This document shows, in pieces, positions 17,010-24,900 of a DNA stretch of 64,000 nucleotides. Under the pieces are notes generated by a model. The model ran no database searches. It saw nothing but the letters and a program-made list of their open reading frames with translations, and was not told the DNA's origin. How positions within the stretch are numbered: the stretch's first letter is position 1; every line of letters starts with the position of its first letter. The translations under genes and the position numbers were made by a program. Origin of the DNA: Candidatus Gastranaerophilales bacterium (lineage in GTDB: Bacteria; Cyanobacteriota; Vampirovibrionia; Gastranaerophilales; Gastranaerophilaceae); assembly GCA_944325735.1 (NCBI GenBank), contig CALVBI010000003.1:307479-371478 (forward strand). Reading direction: 5' to 3'.

Positions 17010-17560
17010 AAGCCATGTCCTGTTAAATTAAGATTTTTTGCTCTTACTCTAATAGCAAGAGTTGAAACTCCAAAATGTTGTGCTAAGCCAACTATACTTT
17101 TATTACCATTTTCAATTTGTGATAAAAATTCTGATTTTGGCATAAGTAATTCCCCTGCAAAATTATTAGCTTGATATTCAATAGAATTATTATCAATACC
17201 CCTAAAAAATATTTTATCTTCAAATAGACTATCTTGATTTTTGTGCAAACAATAGTGTGCTATTTCATGAGCAATTGTAAAATGTTGTCTTTCTCTACTA
17301 TGACGTCTTTCAACAATAATGGTATTATTATCTAAATCTAGAATACCAGAAATATCATTAGATAATTCCCTTTCTTCTAATCGTAAATTTAGACGGTCTA
17401 AGATTAAATTTAAATTTATTGGATATTGAATATTGTCAAATTGCCTAAGCAAATCTTCAGCATTTGTAATATTATAATTTGCAAGTTCTTCATCTAAATG
17501 TTCAAAAAGATTTAGCATATCATTTGGTCTATTCATTTGTCGAGTTTTTTTAATAGCCAT
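17006..17560 (-). CDS. ImmA/IrrE-type zinc metallopeptidase
   Basis: 184 residues with zincin motif HEIAH at residues 98-102 (HFTIAHEIAHYCLHK) and a downstream Glu-containing helix (EYQANNFAGELLMP), typical of ImmA/IrrE proteases that cleave HTH repressors or activate stress responses. There is no N-terminal HTH; the substrate could be a regulator or a partner in the operon. It is 1 nt downstream of the TM gene and overlaps the Beta gene by 4 nt. Confidence 0.88.
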   Translation of the reverse strand: MAIKKTRQMNRPNDMLNLFEHLDEELANYNITNAEDLLRQFDNIQYPINLNLILDRLNLRLEERELSNDISGILDLDNNTIIVERRHSRERQHFTIAHEIAHYCLHKNQDSLFEDKIFFRGIDNNSIEYQANNFAGELLMPKSEFLSQIENGNKSIVGLAQHFGVSTLAIRVRAKNLNLTGHGL

Positions 17561-17561
17561 C

Positions 17562-18230
17562 TTAGTTTTCTCCAGCTTCTTGATTTGGAATATTTATCTC
17601 TTCAAAAACTATATTGTTACTTAGAGATTGAGTTATATTATCAAAACTTTCTCTTAAATTGCCTTGTTCATCAAGGATACTATCTAATTGTTCATGTATA
17701 CGCTCATTATCTTCTAGCAGTCCTGAAATATCCCCTTCATTTTTTTCTGTATTGAATACTTCTTCGACAATTGGTTTAATTTCAACCGTCTGTAAGTATT
17801 GTTTAAACATTTCTTTTAAAACTAATTCTCCATGCTTAGAATGTATATAATCAACTAAAGCCTCATTTATATCTCTTCTATAAGAAAATTTTATATATAT
17901 AAACCCTGAAATAGCTAATATTGCAAATGCTCCAATTAAAAATTGAATTAACATTTCATAAAAACTAATCAGTCTTTCGATAACAAAGTCTGCAGTATAT
18001 AACTTATTTTGTGATATCATTAAGTTTAAAATTTTAATATCATGTTCTGATAATTTGTTTATATCAAAAATTGTCGCATCTCTTATTATATCTGACCAAC
18101 AAGGCATTAAAAGTTTAAGTCCTATGAAAACACCTATTAAACATAATGCAATATTAATAAAACATCGCAAAAAAAATCGCCAAATGTGTCCAGAATCTTT
18201 ATAAATAAAATTGTTATTATTAATAGTCAT
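17562..18230 (-). CDS. two-TM membrane protein with coiled-coil tail
   Basis: 222 residues from ATG 18230 (AAGAGAAAAG upstream). Two hydrophobic segments, near residues 21-43 (FFLRCFINIALCLIGVFIGL) and 90-112 (LIQFLIGAFAILAISGFIYI), flank an extracytoplasmic-sized loop. A cytosolic acidic helical tail (DNERIHEQLDSILDEQGNLR) follows. No named family is recognised. It is first in the operon with ImmA/IrrE and Beta genes, so it is a candidate membrane effector or sensor of that module. Confidence 0.75.
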   Translation of the reverse strand: MTINNNNFIYKDSGHIWRFFLRCFINIALCLIGVFIGLKLLMPCWSDIIRDATIFDINKLSEHDIKILNLMISQNKLYTADFVIERLISFYEMLIQFLIGAFAILAISGFIYIKFSYRRDINEALVDYIHSKHGELVLKEMFKQYLQTVEIKPIVEEVFNTEKNEGDISGLLEDNERIHEQLDSILDEQGNLRESFDNITQSLSNNIVFEEINIPNQEAGEN

Positions 18231-18303
18231 ACTTTTCTCTTTCAATAATAGTGTATCACGAAAAATATTTAGTATGCGTGTTTGTGTATTAATTTTAATA
18301 CTT

Positions 18304-18323
18304 GGTAGCTTGTTGGCTCATAA
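18304..18323 (+). repeat. decayed tRNA-fMet 5' segment (old attachment site)
   Basis: Matches bases 20-40 of tRNA-fMet with two substitutions and one deletion and retains CTCATAA. It is followed 21 nt later by the 46-bp element-end repeat, exactly as at the left junction. It marks the boundary between element A and a remnant element. Confidence 0.75.
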
Positions 18324-18613
18324 GGGGCTTTTTAGATTTACTTACTTGCTTGATATAATAAGTGTTATTGGTATTTATAGAATACTTAATATTATATTTA
18401 TAACTAAATACAAATTTTATCTTCAATGACAGGTTTGTTTCCCTTGCTGAAACTATCCTAAAAACATCCCAACCCGCCGTACTTACAATTATCCCTATAA
18501 TAATTGTAGGGAAGATGAATTTTTAAACAAAAAAATCAGGGGACTTGATTTTTATTTTTTACGGAGCATAATATAAGTATCAAGTGAGTTTGAGCTTGTT
18601 AAAAATAAAATAT
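18324..18613. mobile_element. left-end remnant of a third element
   Basis: Contains the 46-bp repeat (18345-18390) and a second short segment (AATTGTAGGGAAGA) shared with the left end of element A at 10757-10770, but no integrase. It abuts the intact tRNA-fMet. No gene is seen in these ~290 bp. Confidence 0.6.
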
Positions 18614-18690
<77 letters not shown>

Positions 18691-18698
18691 ATTAATAT

Positions 18699-18735
18699 AA
18701 GTGGCTTTTAGAGGTTTTCTAAAAGTCACTTTTTT
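18699..18735 (+). terminator. terminator after tRNA-fMet
   Basis: AAGTGGCTTTTAGA ... TCTAAAAGTCACTTTTTT: a long stem with G:T pairs and a T run, starting 9 nt after the CCA. Confidence 0.85.
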
Positions 18736-18743
18736 AGTTTTTG

Positions 18744-18763
18744 CAACACATTTCACTACACAT
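18744..18763 (+). repeat. end repeat of element B, left copy
   Basis: CAACACATTTCACTACACAT, 19 of 20 bases identical to 29548-29567 and in the same orientation. It is a plausible integrase arm site. Confidence 0.5.
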
Positions 18764-18865
18764 TGGAATAAAAAAGTTGAAAACTCTCTCACTGATTGAA
18801 TAAGAAGTGTAACAAATTTTTATAGCATAAATTTTGTAGTTTTTAATTATTCGAATATATTTTAC

Positions 18866-19032
18866 CACCCCATACAGCCCGTTCAAGTGTATTATACGTT
18901 TTCTTAGTCGTGGGCACAAATTTTCGGTTAAGAGATTTTTCTCGGCGTCAAAACCACCGAGGTTGATTACAAAGAATGAGAGCATTCTCTGGTTAATGAT
19001 GAAATATATTATGGTAGCTAGGTATAAAATTA
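18866..19032 (-). other. conserved structured element 3' of XRE gene, copy 2
   Basis: Reverse-strand counterpart of 15072-15243: GAATG/CATTC hairpin, GAGAAAAATCTC hairpin, and the terminal GGGCTGTATGGGGTGG are kept. The stem near the 3' half differs in sequence. An open frame across it (18734-19039) shares no protein similarity with copy 1 and is not called as a gene. Confidence 0.5.
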
Positions 19033-19047
19033 CCCTCACAGAATAAA

Positions 19048-19365
19048 CTAATAATCTAATGCCATGACAATTTTATAAACAGTTTTTAACAAATTAGGGT
19101 TATTTTTTAATCTTTTAATGATATCATCTAATGAATTTTCATTTGTCACATCAGCATATTTAAAATCAAACAATACACTGGGAGGAATATCAAGAGCAAT
19201 ACATATTTCTTCCAATGTTTCAGCAGAAACAAAATTATTACCTAACTCAATTTGGCTTAAACTTTTAGCAGACATATTTATTTTTTCTGCCAACATTTCT
19301 TGAGTTAATGAACGACTAATTCTGATTTCACGGATACGATTACCTAAATTTTTCTTAATGCTCAT
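19048..19365 (-). CDS. XRE-family transcriptional regulator (B copy)
   Basis: 105 residues with an N-terminal HTH (IREIRISRSLTQEMLAEKI...LSQIELGNNFVSAETLEEI) and a helical tail. It is paralogous to the element A regulator. It is divergent from the YIPSDYC gene at 19464 with a ~98-bp gap, as the A-copy XRE is divergent from its glycosylase/YIPSDYC operon. Likely control of the neighbouring genes and of itself. Confidence 0.9.
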   Translation of the reverse strand: MSIKKNLGNRIREIRISRSLTQEMLAEKINMSAKSLSQIELGNNFVSAETLEEICIALDIPPSVLFDFKYADVTNENSLDDIIKRLKNNPNLLKTVYKIVMALDY

Positions 19366-19463
19366 ATTATCATCTTAATATATTTAGAATAGGAGTGACA
19401 CACATTGACAATAGGAAAAATCTATTGTAAATTGAATTATAGAATTTATAATAGGAGTTTAAA

Positions 19464-19748
19464 GTGAGTATTAAATCAGAAATTGAAGAATTTGTGTCGT
19501 CAATGAATTTCAAAGATGAAATATCTACAAATGCATTTAAAACACAGCTAAGTAAAAAATATGGCAGACCAAAAAGTTGCTATATTCCTTCCGATTATTG
19601 TCATAATCGTACAAATTATGGAATTAATTATGATACTCAACCACACTATTTTCTTTATATTAAACGGGGATTATACCAATATGTTGGTAAAGATTATTCT
19701 TATACTGGAGAGATAGAACACAAACCAAAAAATAACAAAGGATTGTAA
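19464..19748 (+). CDS. small YIPSDYC-domain protein (B copy)
   Basis: 94 residues, similar along its whole length to 13539-13820 (CYIPSDYCHNR, PHYFLYIKRGLYQYVGK). GGAG lies before the start, GTG 19464. Here it lacks the HhH-GPD partner; the gene after it encodes a secreted PDZ protein. Retention in both elements next to an XRE regulator suggests a role of its own. Confidence 0.8.
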   Translation: MSIKSEIEEFVSSMNFKDEISTNAFKTQLSKKYGRPKSCYIPSDYCHNRTNYGINYDTQPHYFLYIKRGLYQYVGKDYSYTGEIEHKPKNNKGL

Positions 19749-19791
19749 TCATTCCTCTTTGTGTTACAAATATTGCAAAGGTACAAATATT

Positions 19792-20661
19792 ATGAAAAAA
19801 TTTTATATTAGTTTATTTATATGTTTAAGTACAGCATTAATTGTTAAAGCTAATGATATCCCTAATGCCGGTTTAGGAATTATATTACAAAAGATAAATA
19901 ACCAAATATTAGTCAAAAAAGTTATACAGAACAGCGATATGGGTATAAATGGTCTATGGGGAGGAGATGTAATTACAGAAATAGATGGGATTTCTACCGA
20001 GAATTTATCTTTAGAAGAAGTAAAATCAAAACTCAAAGGGGCAAAAGGTAGTAAAGTTACCATAAAATTTTTACGAGAAGAAGAATACGAGAACTTTTGG
20101 GGTAAAAAGAAAACACAGTTTGTGCCATATCAAATAACCCTAACAAGGAATTACGAGATTGATAGTGATTTTCCTGTAAGAGTATTTAAGAATGGTAACC
20201 AGTACAATATAAAAATGAACTATCAAAATCAAAAATTAAACTGTAAAACTGTTTATCGAAAAATCAAAAATCAATATAACAGGGAACTGAGATGTTCCGA
20301 TTGGAATGGTCAACACCTAGAAAATACATTAAATTTACCTACAGAATTCTGGATAAACCTTGATAATTTGATATTTACTAAATATAACGAATATGCTTTA
20401 TGGCATGATAGTCCAGCTTCAATTGTTAAAAATAAAAATGAATTAATAATAGCGAAAACAAGCACAGAAATTGGGAAGAAAGCTTGCTTAGAAAAAGGCG
20501 GTAAATACTCTTATGATGTAGTGACTGGTTGTACAAACTGTAGTTATACTCTAGATTGGACCAAAGATATGACTAAAAAGGAAAAAGAGGACTATTTCAG
20601 AGCTAAAGATTTTGAAGAAGAATATAAAAATTATCTAAGACATAAATGGCAGTATCCATAA
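19792..20661 (+). CDS. exported PDZ-domain protein
   Basis: 289 residues from ATG 19792. It has a signal peptide (MKKFYISLFICLSTALIVKA), then a PDZ domain (AGLGIILQKINNQ...GLWGGDVITEIDGI...VKSKLKGAKGSKVTIKFLR) at about residues 25-105. A C-terminal domain with paired Cys (CLEKGG ... TGCTNCSYTLDW) follows. No protease domain is present. The cell location would be periplasmic or surface. Its place in a mobile element beside HTH and YIPSDYC genes is unexplained. Confidence 0.75.
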   Translation: MKKFYISLFICLSTALIVKANDIPNAGLGIILQKINNQILVKKVIQNSDMGINGLWGGDVITEIDGISTENLSLEEVKSKLKGAKGSKVTIKFLREEEYENFWGKKKTQFVPYQITLTRNYEIDSDFPVRVFKNGNQYNIKMNYQNQKLNCKTVYRKIKNQYNRELRCSDWNGQHLENTLNLPTEFWINLDNLIFTKYNEYALWHDSPASIVKNKNELIIAKTSTEIGKKACLEKGGKYSYDVVTGCTNCSYTLDWTKDMTKKEKEDYFRAKDFEEEYKNYLRHKWQYP

Positions 20662-20714
20662 AGGAAACTTATAAGGATATAAATTATTATAATACCCTAT
20701 ATATAAAACAATAC

Positions 20715-20889
20715 ATGAACAGTATTTTAAATAAATCCTCCCGATGAATATATTGAAATATATGATATCAAAAATTTTGAAATGTACTCAAGCCATAAAA
20801 ACTCATGGAGAAATCTTGCTGTTTTGGGAGAGAAATCCAAAATTTTTGTAAAAAATAATTGTGAAAATAAACATCAATCCCTTATCTGA
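20715..20889 (+). pseudogene. possible frameshifted small gene
   Basis: ATG 20715 reads MNSILNKSSR then stops. A shifted frame just after it is open for about 50 codons (PPDEYIEIYDIKNFEMYSSH...) to TGA 20887. A 2-base change would join them. No family is recognised; chance is possible. Confidence 0.3.
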
Positions 20890-21297
20890 TAAAGTTTTTA
20901 GCTAATTTGGCAACACATTTTGTGTCGTTTGTAAAATTTTATTAAGCTTTATATTACATCCAACATATTATGCCTACTCAATAATTAGATTATTTTCACA
21001 AGTTGCCTTCGGGTATTTCACCCCTTGACGAATCATTTTAAAATTGTTAAGATGTGACTACAAATTGTAGATTGAAAACTGAATATTAGATTTTGGGTAT
21101 TTCCCTTACTTAAATACCACCCAGCCGTAGACTTCATGCTAGGTAATAAAACAGAAGTCACTCCTATAGAGAGGTTTTTAAGTATAAATAGAATTTTCGC
21201 CCACTAATATTTAGTTTAAATATAAAAATAATTAAAGCTTCTCTATCGGAACTTAGTTGTTACTACTCGGGCGATATAAAAGAGAGGAGAGTTTTTT
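20890..21297. other. non-coding region upstream of excisionase-like gene
   Basis: No gene seen. It holds a hairpin GGTATTT (21096-21102) / AAATACC (21112-21118), and GACTTC / GAAGTC flanking 18 nt around 21130-21160. Both lie upstream of the replication/excision genes and could be operators or part of an origin. Confidence 0.4.
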
Positions 21298-21561
21298 ATG
21301 CAAAATAGAATGCCACCAAATCGTTTAAGAATGCTTGAAACAATGGAAGACATTAGACAAAACTGCAAAGGCAGAATATATGCCAATATGTTTACAGTTA
21401 AAGAATTTGCAGAAACTTTTAAAATTGGTATCAATACCGTTTACAAGCTATGTAAGACTAAAGATTTTCCGGTCATTCAAATCGGCGGGAAGAAATACAT
21501 ACTTGCAAATGACTTTAACGAATGGGTTATGAGACATGTCGGAAAGGTAATAGAACTATGA
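21298..21561 (+). CDS. excisionase-like helix-turn-helix protein
   Basis: 87 residues with a MerR/HTH_17-type fold: MFTVKEFAETFKIGINTVYKLCKTKDFPVIQIGGKKYIL is the usual 'activate module, bind, helix-wing' order of small excisionases. GGAGAG lies before ATG 21298. It is coupled to the next gene by ATGA. It likely controls excision or expression of the element. Confidence 0.75.
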   Translation: MQNRMPPNRLRMLETMEDIRQNCKGRIYANMFTVKEFAETFKIGINTVYKLCKTKDFPVIQIGGKKYILANDFNEWVMRHVGKVIEL

Positions 21562-21959
21562 TGAATGGAAATTATTACCACAGAACACACAAAAATCATA
21601 AACCCAATATGCGAGGAAAGGTTGACCATGAAGACAACCCAGCTAATTTATTCAGTATTCAAAATACAGATAGAGAAATCAAATGGGTATATTCAGCAGA
21701 AGTGTCAGATAAAAGTCATATTGGCTATCATCAAGTTATTTACGCACTTGCCAATCATTTACTTATTTATTCCGTTGTAAAAATAAAGGAATGGCTAGAT
21801 AAAGATAAAACTTTTAACAGCTTATTAAAAGAAGATAATCTCGGAAGAAAATATATAATTTACAGCGATTACAAAAAATGGGCTATCGCCAATAGCAAAA
21901 AATTAAGATTAACTACCAGACAAATAAAGGAGATTAAAGAATGGATATTAAATTTATAA
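21558..21959 (+). CDS. hypothetical protein between excisionase- and Rep-like genes
   Basis: 133 residues from ATG 21558 (overlaps the previous stop, ATGA). The N-terminus is His/Asn-rich and polar (NGNYYHRTHKNHKP). A helical middle (YHQVIYALANHLLIYSVVKIKEWLDK) and a basic C-terminal helix follow. No family recognised. The 3' end overlaps the next gene by 19 nt, so the three genes form one translational unit. Confidence 0.7.
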   Translation: MMNGNYYHRTHKNHKPNMRGKVDHEDNPANLFSIQNTDREIKWVYSAEVSDKSHIGYHQVIYALANHLLIYSVVKIKEWLDKDKTFNSLLKEDNLGRKYIIYSDYKKWAIANSKKLRLTTRQIKEIKEWILNL

Positions 21960-22510
21960 ATATAGAACACTCAATCAAATTTAAAACAATGGGGGATGCC
22001 GTAAAAGAAGCAAACCGTTTAAAAATGGTTATGGATAGATTTGCCAAAAGAGTAAACCTGCCTTTTGCCTGCATATTTTGTGTAAGCAATTTAAGTTTAA
22101 GATTTGGCGAATATGTAATGTTTCATAATGGCAGAAAAGGACGCCCCATCAGAAAACCAGTTTCTAAACTTAAACTTTTTGAACCGCCAGAAACAGTAAT
22201 GCCACACTTGCACATCATAATTGTTTATACAGGTCAAGAAAAAAGAATATCGAACAAAATTGTTGAAAGCATAACTAAAAAATATGGCGCAGAAGCATCT
22301 CGAGCTTATGATATAACTACTCAAAACCCAATATATTTCTTACAATATGCGGTTAGGCAATCTGCAACATTCAGATTTGTAAATGATTATACTAATACAA
22401 TTGATTTTGATTTAAAGAAAATGAGTAAAGTTTTAACCAAGCAAAAAGAAGGTCTTTATTTTCACAATAATAACAGGAATGATAGTCGCTTTAGGCTACC
22501 TGCGGATTAA
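21941..22510 (+). CDS. HUH-type replication initiator-like protein
   Basis: 189 residues. The pattern MPHLHIIIVY (H89-L90-H91) fits the metal-binding HUH motif of rolling-circle Rep proteins and relaxases. NPIYFLQYAVRQ (Tyr132, Tyr136) sits where the catalytic Tyr would be expected. The protein is short for a Rep, and I cannot confirm motif 1. If right, element B would be an integrative element with its own rolling-circle replication, as with actinobacterial AICEs. Alternative: an accessory phage protein. Confidence 0.5.
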   Translation: MDIKFINIEHSIKFKTMGDAVKEANRLKMVMDRFAKRVNLPFACIFCVSNLSLRFGEYVMFHNGRKGRPIRKPVSKLKLFEPPETVMPHLHIIIVYTGQEKRISNKIVESITKKYGAEASRAYDITTQNPIYFLQYAVRQSATFRFVNDYTNTIDFDLKKMSKVLTKQKEGLYFHNNNRNDSRFRLPAD

Positions 22511-23057
22511 ATTTAAAGCAAATGTAAAAATACATGTGTAATTATTAATGGATAGAGTAAAAGCATATGAGTAAGAATAGATTACCCGATATTGTTATTA
22601 GTTGATAATAAAAACATATAAAATTTGTATTTGAAACCTGCTCATAGACAATCCCTCTATAGCTCAATAATAACGGCACTTAATAAGTAAATTTCAACTA
22701 ATTTACCTAAAAATCATATTAGTTTCATTGGCGATATATACTAATTTGCACAATTCAGCATAAGTGGTTAATAAGCTAATGATGAAATGTTCAACCGCCG
22801 AGAGGTATTATTCCATATAAAATTACAAACTCTCAAAATTTATTCAGAAAATGCGTGTATAAAAATCATCAACTTTACAGAAATTGATTAAGAAATGTCT
22901 TTAAATAGGTTATAGCCTAAAACAACACATTGAAAGTATTTGAAATGTTTTGATTTAGAGTTGATTTTTTAATTTTCCAATAAATATTTGCTGAAGTCTT
23001 TACAATCAAATATCAATATCCAATAATGCAAAAGTCACAACAAAAGGAGATAAAACG
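22511..23057. other. non-coding region between Rep-like and recombinase genes
   Basis: No gene seen in ~550 bp. It contains a perfect hairpin GTAAATT (22687-22693) / AATTTAC (22700-22706) and a smaller TAGG/CCTA one near 22901-22914. It is a possible origin for the Rep-like protein or recombinase sites; nothing decides between them. Confidence 0.35.
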
Positions 23058-23639
23058 ATGACTACAACAGGATTTAACTTTGCTTACATCAGGGTAAGCA
23101 CAGAAGAACAAAACTTTGAAAGTCAAATGGAAGCAATGAAAGATTTAGAATTTGCAAAAATTTTTACCGAAAAACGAAGTGCAAAAGATACCAATCGTCC
23201 AGAACTTCAAAATATGCTTGATTATGTTAGAGAAGGAGACACTGTTTATGTTAAAGATTTTTCAAGACTTGCAAGAAGTACAAAAGATTTACTCAATATT
23301 ATAGATATTCTTGAAACTAAAAAAGTAAAACTTGTAAGTATAAAAGAAAAATTAGATACAAGCACACCTGCAGGCAAGTTAATGGTTACAATGCTTGGAG
23401 CAATTTATGAATTTGAACGAGCAAATCTTTTAGAACGCCAAAAAGATGGGATTGCAGCTGCAAAAAAAGAAGGTAAATACAAAGGTCGAAAGAAAATTAA
23501 AAAACCTGATAACTGGCAAGAGATTTATAACGATTGGTCTTGTCGCAAAATTACTGCAAAAAAGGCGTGTGAATTATTAAAACTAAAAACTAATACGTTC
23601 TACAATTTTGTAAAAGATGAAAGAAAGGAAATCGCATAA
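23058..23639 (+). CDS. serine recombinase (resolvase/invertase family)
   Basis: 193 residues: catalytic Ser14 in FAYIRVST, RPELQNMLDYVREGD, KDFSRLARSTKDLL, the long helix AIYEFERANLLERQKDG and a C-terminal HTH. AAAGGAGA lies before ATG 23058. It is homologous to the element A copy. The stop overlaps the integrase start (TAATGG), again a coupled serine + tyrosine pair. Confidence 0.92.
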   Translation: MTTTGFNFAYIRVSTEEQNFESQMEAMKDLEFAKIFTEKRSAKDTNRPELQNMLDYVREGDTVYVKDFSRLARSTKDLLNIIDILETKKVKLVSIKEKLDTSTPAGKLMVTMLGAIYEFERANLLERQKDGIAAAKKEGKYKGRKKIKKPDNWQEIYNDWSCRKITAKKACELLKLKTNTFYNFVKDERKEIA

Positions 23640-24829
23640 TGGCAAAAAGAAGAAGTAATGGAGAAGGTAGCGTTTTTAAAGAATCGCGAAGCGGAAAATG
23701 GATTGCGAAATTTCAAATAGGTTATGACGTTAAAGGCAACAGAGTTTTTAAATCTTGCAGGGCAAAAACCGAAAAAGAAGCAAGACTACTCTTAAAAGAT
23801 TTAATGGAAAAACATCATGCAGGAATTGATATAAGTTCAAAGAGTATTAAGGTTGGAGAGTATTTTGAAAAATGGTTTTATGGAACTGCAATCTATGGAT
23901 TAAGAGAATCAACAAGTCAAAGTTATGAGATGATTATTCGTAGACATATAATACCACATCTAGGGAATATTCCATTAGTAAATTTAACAGGAGATGATAT
24001 TCAGACCTTTTATAATTATCTCTACCGCTATGGGAAATTAACAGGGAAAGGAGGTTTATCAAAAAAAACTGTTGAAAATATACATCTAGTTATGAGTAGT
24101 TGCCTTAATTTTGCACTAAAAAGAGGAGAAATTATTAGAAATCCATTATCAACAGTAAAATTAATACGCGAAGGTAAAAAAGAAATAGAGGTCTTTACTA
24201 GAGAAGAACAAGAACGAATTATGGAAGAATGTTCTAAACATTATTATGGTATGGCTATTAAATTTGACTTTTTCACTGGACTTAGAGCTGGAGAATTACT
24301 TGGTTTGACTTGGGATTGTGTAAATTTTGATAGAAATACCGTAAGAATAAATAAACAGGTGCAAAGGAATAAAAATTTTAGTAAAAATACTTACACAAAA
24401 ACAATTTTAGGTTTTGTATATAATACTAAAACTAAAACTTCTAATCGTGTTGTTAGTGTTTTGCCAGCAATAATGAATGAATTAGCTCAATATAAAATAC
24501 AACAAGATATGACCAAAAAGAAATTAGGACAGGACTATTACAGTAAACTCAACCTTGTATTTCCACGTCAGGACGGATATTTTACAGATACAGGAACTTT
24601 TTTAGATGCCTTTAGCAGAATCCAAAGGAAATTAGAAATTCCACACAGGAATGTTCATGCAATGCGGCATACATTTGCCACAAGGGCATTAGAAAGTGGA
24701 ATTTTACCAATAGTAGTATCAAGACTACTCGGACACGCAAGTATTCAAATAACACTAGACATATACGGGCATGTAATCCCCGACTTCGCGGAACAGGAAT
24801 TGGAGAAGTTGAATGAAATTTATCAATAA
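23639..24829 (+). CDS. tyrosine-family site-specific integrase
   Basis: 396 residues: arm-binding N-terminus (MAKRRSNGEGSVFKE), SAM-like core-binding domain, and a catalytic domain with Arg (FFTGLRAGELLGLTW), HxxR (HAMRHTFATRAL) and LLGHASIQITLDIYGH. The catalytic set is complete. Presumed to move element B at the tRNA-fMet loop. Unlike most tRNA-site integrases it lies in the interior of the element, about 4.9 kb from the right end, with the ABC system outside it. Confidence 0.92.
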   Translation: MAKRRSNGEGSVFKESRSGKWIAKFQIGYDVKGNRVFKSCRAKTEKEARLLLKDLMEKHHAGIDISSKSIKVGEYFEKWFYGTAIYGLRESTSQSYEMIIRRHIIPHLGNIPLVNLTGDDIQTFYNYLYRYGKLTGKGGLSKKTVENIHLVMSSCLNFALKRGEIIRNPLSTVKLIREGKKEIEVFTREEQERIMEECSKHYYGMAIKFDFFTGLRAGELLGLTWDCVNFDRNTVRINKQVQRNKNFSKNTYTKTILGFVYNTKTKTSNRVVSVLPAIMNELAQYKIQQDMTKKKLGQDYYSKLNLVFPRQDGYFTDTGTFLDAFSRIQRKLEIPHRNVHAMRHTFATRALESGILPIVVSRLLGHASIQITLDIYGHVIPDFAEQELEKLNEIYQ

Positions 24830-24900
24830 ATTAATACATCTTAATATTATTCATATTCTTTATGTATACATGATAAGATTACCATGGAGGTATGTAACTT

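Larger units (their letters stand above)
10679..18323. mobile_element. integrated element A (in tRNA-fMet)
   Basis: Begins directly after the tRNA 5' half and ends at a decayed copy of the tRNA 5' segment (18304-18323). It carries a tyrosine integrase and overlapping serine recombinase at the left end, then HhH-GPD-like and YIPSDYC genes, an XRE regulator, a structured 3' element, an sce7726 protein and a Beta/ImmA/TM operon. A 46-bp segment 21 nt inside the left junction (10700-10745) recurs 21 nt beyond the decayed right junction (18345-18390). No conjugation genes are seen. Confidence 0.75.

Noticed and set aside
18734..19039. Open frame across the XRE-linked element
   Set aside because: Copy 1 of the element (15072-15243) has no matching peptide; the conserved features are hairpins, not codons.
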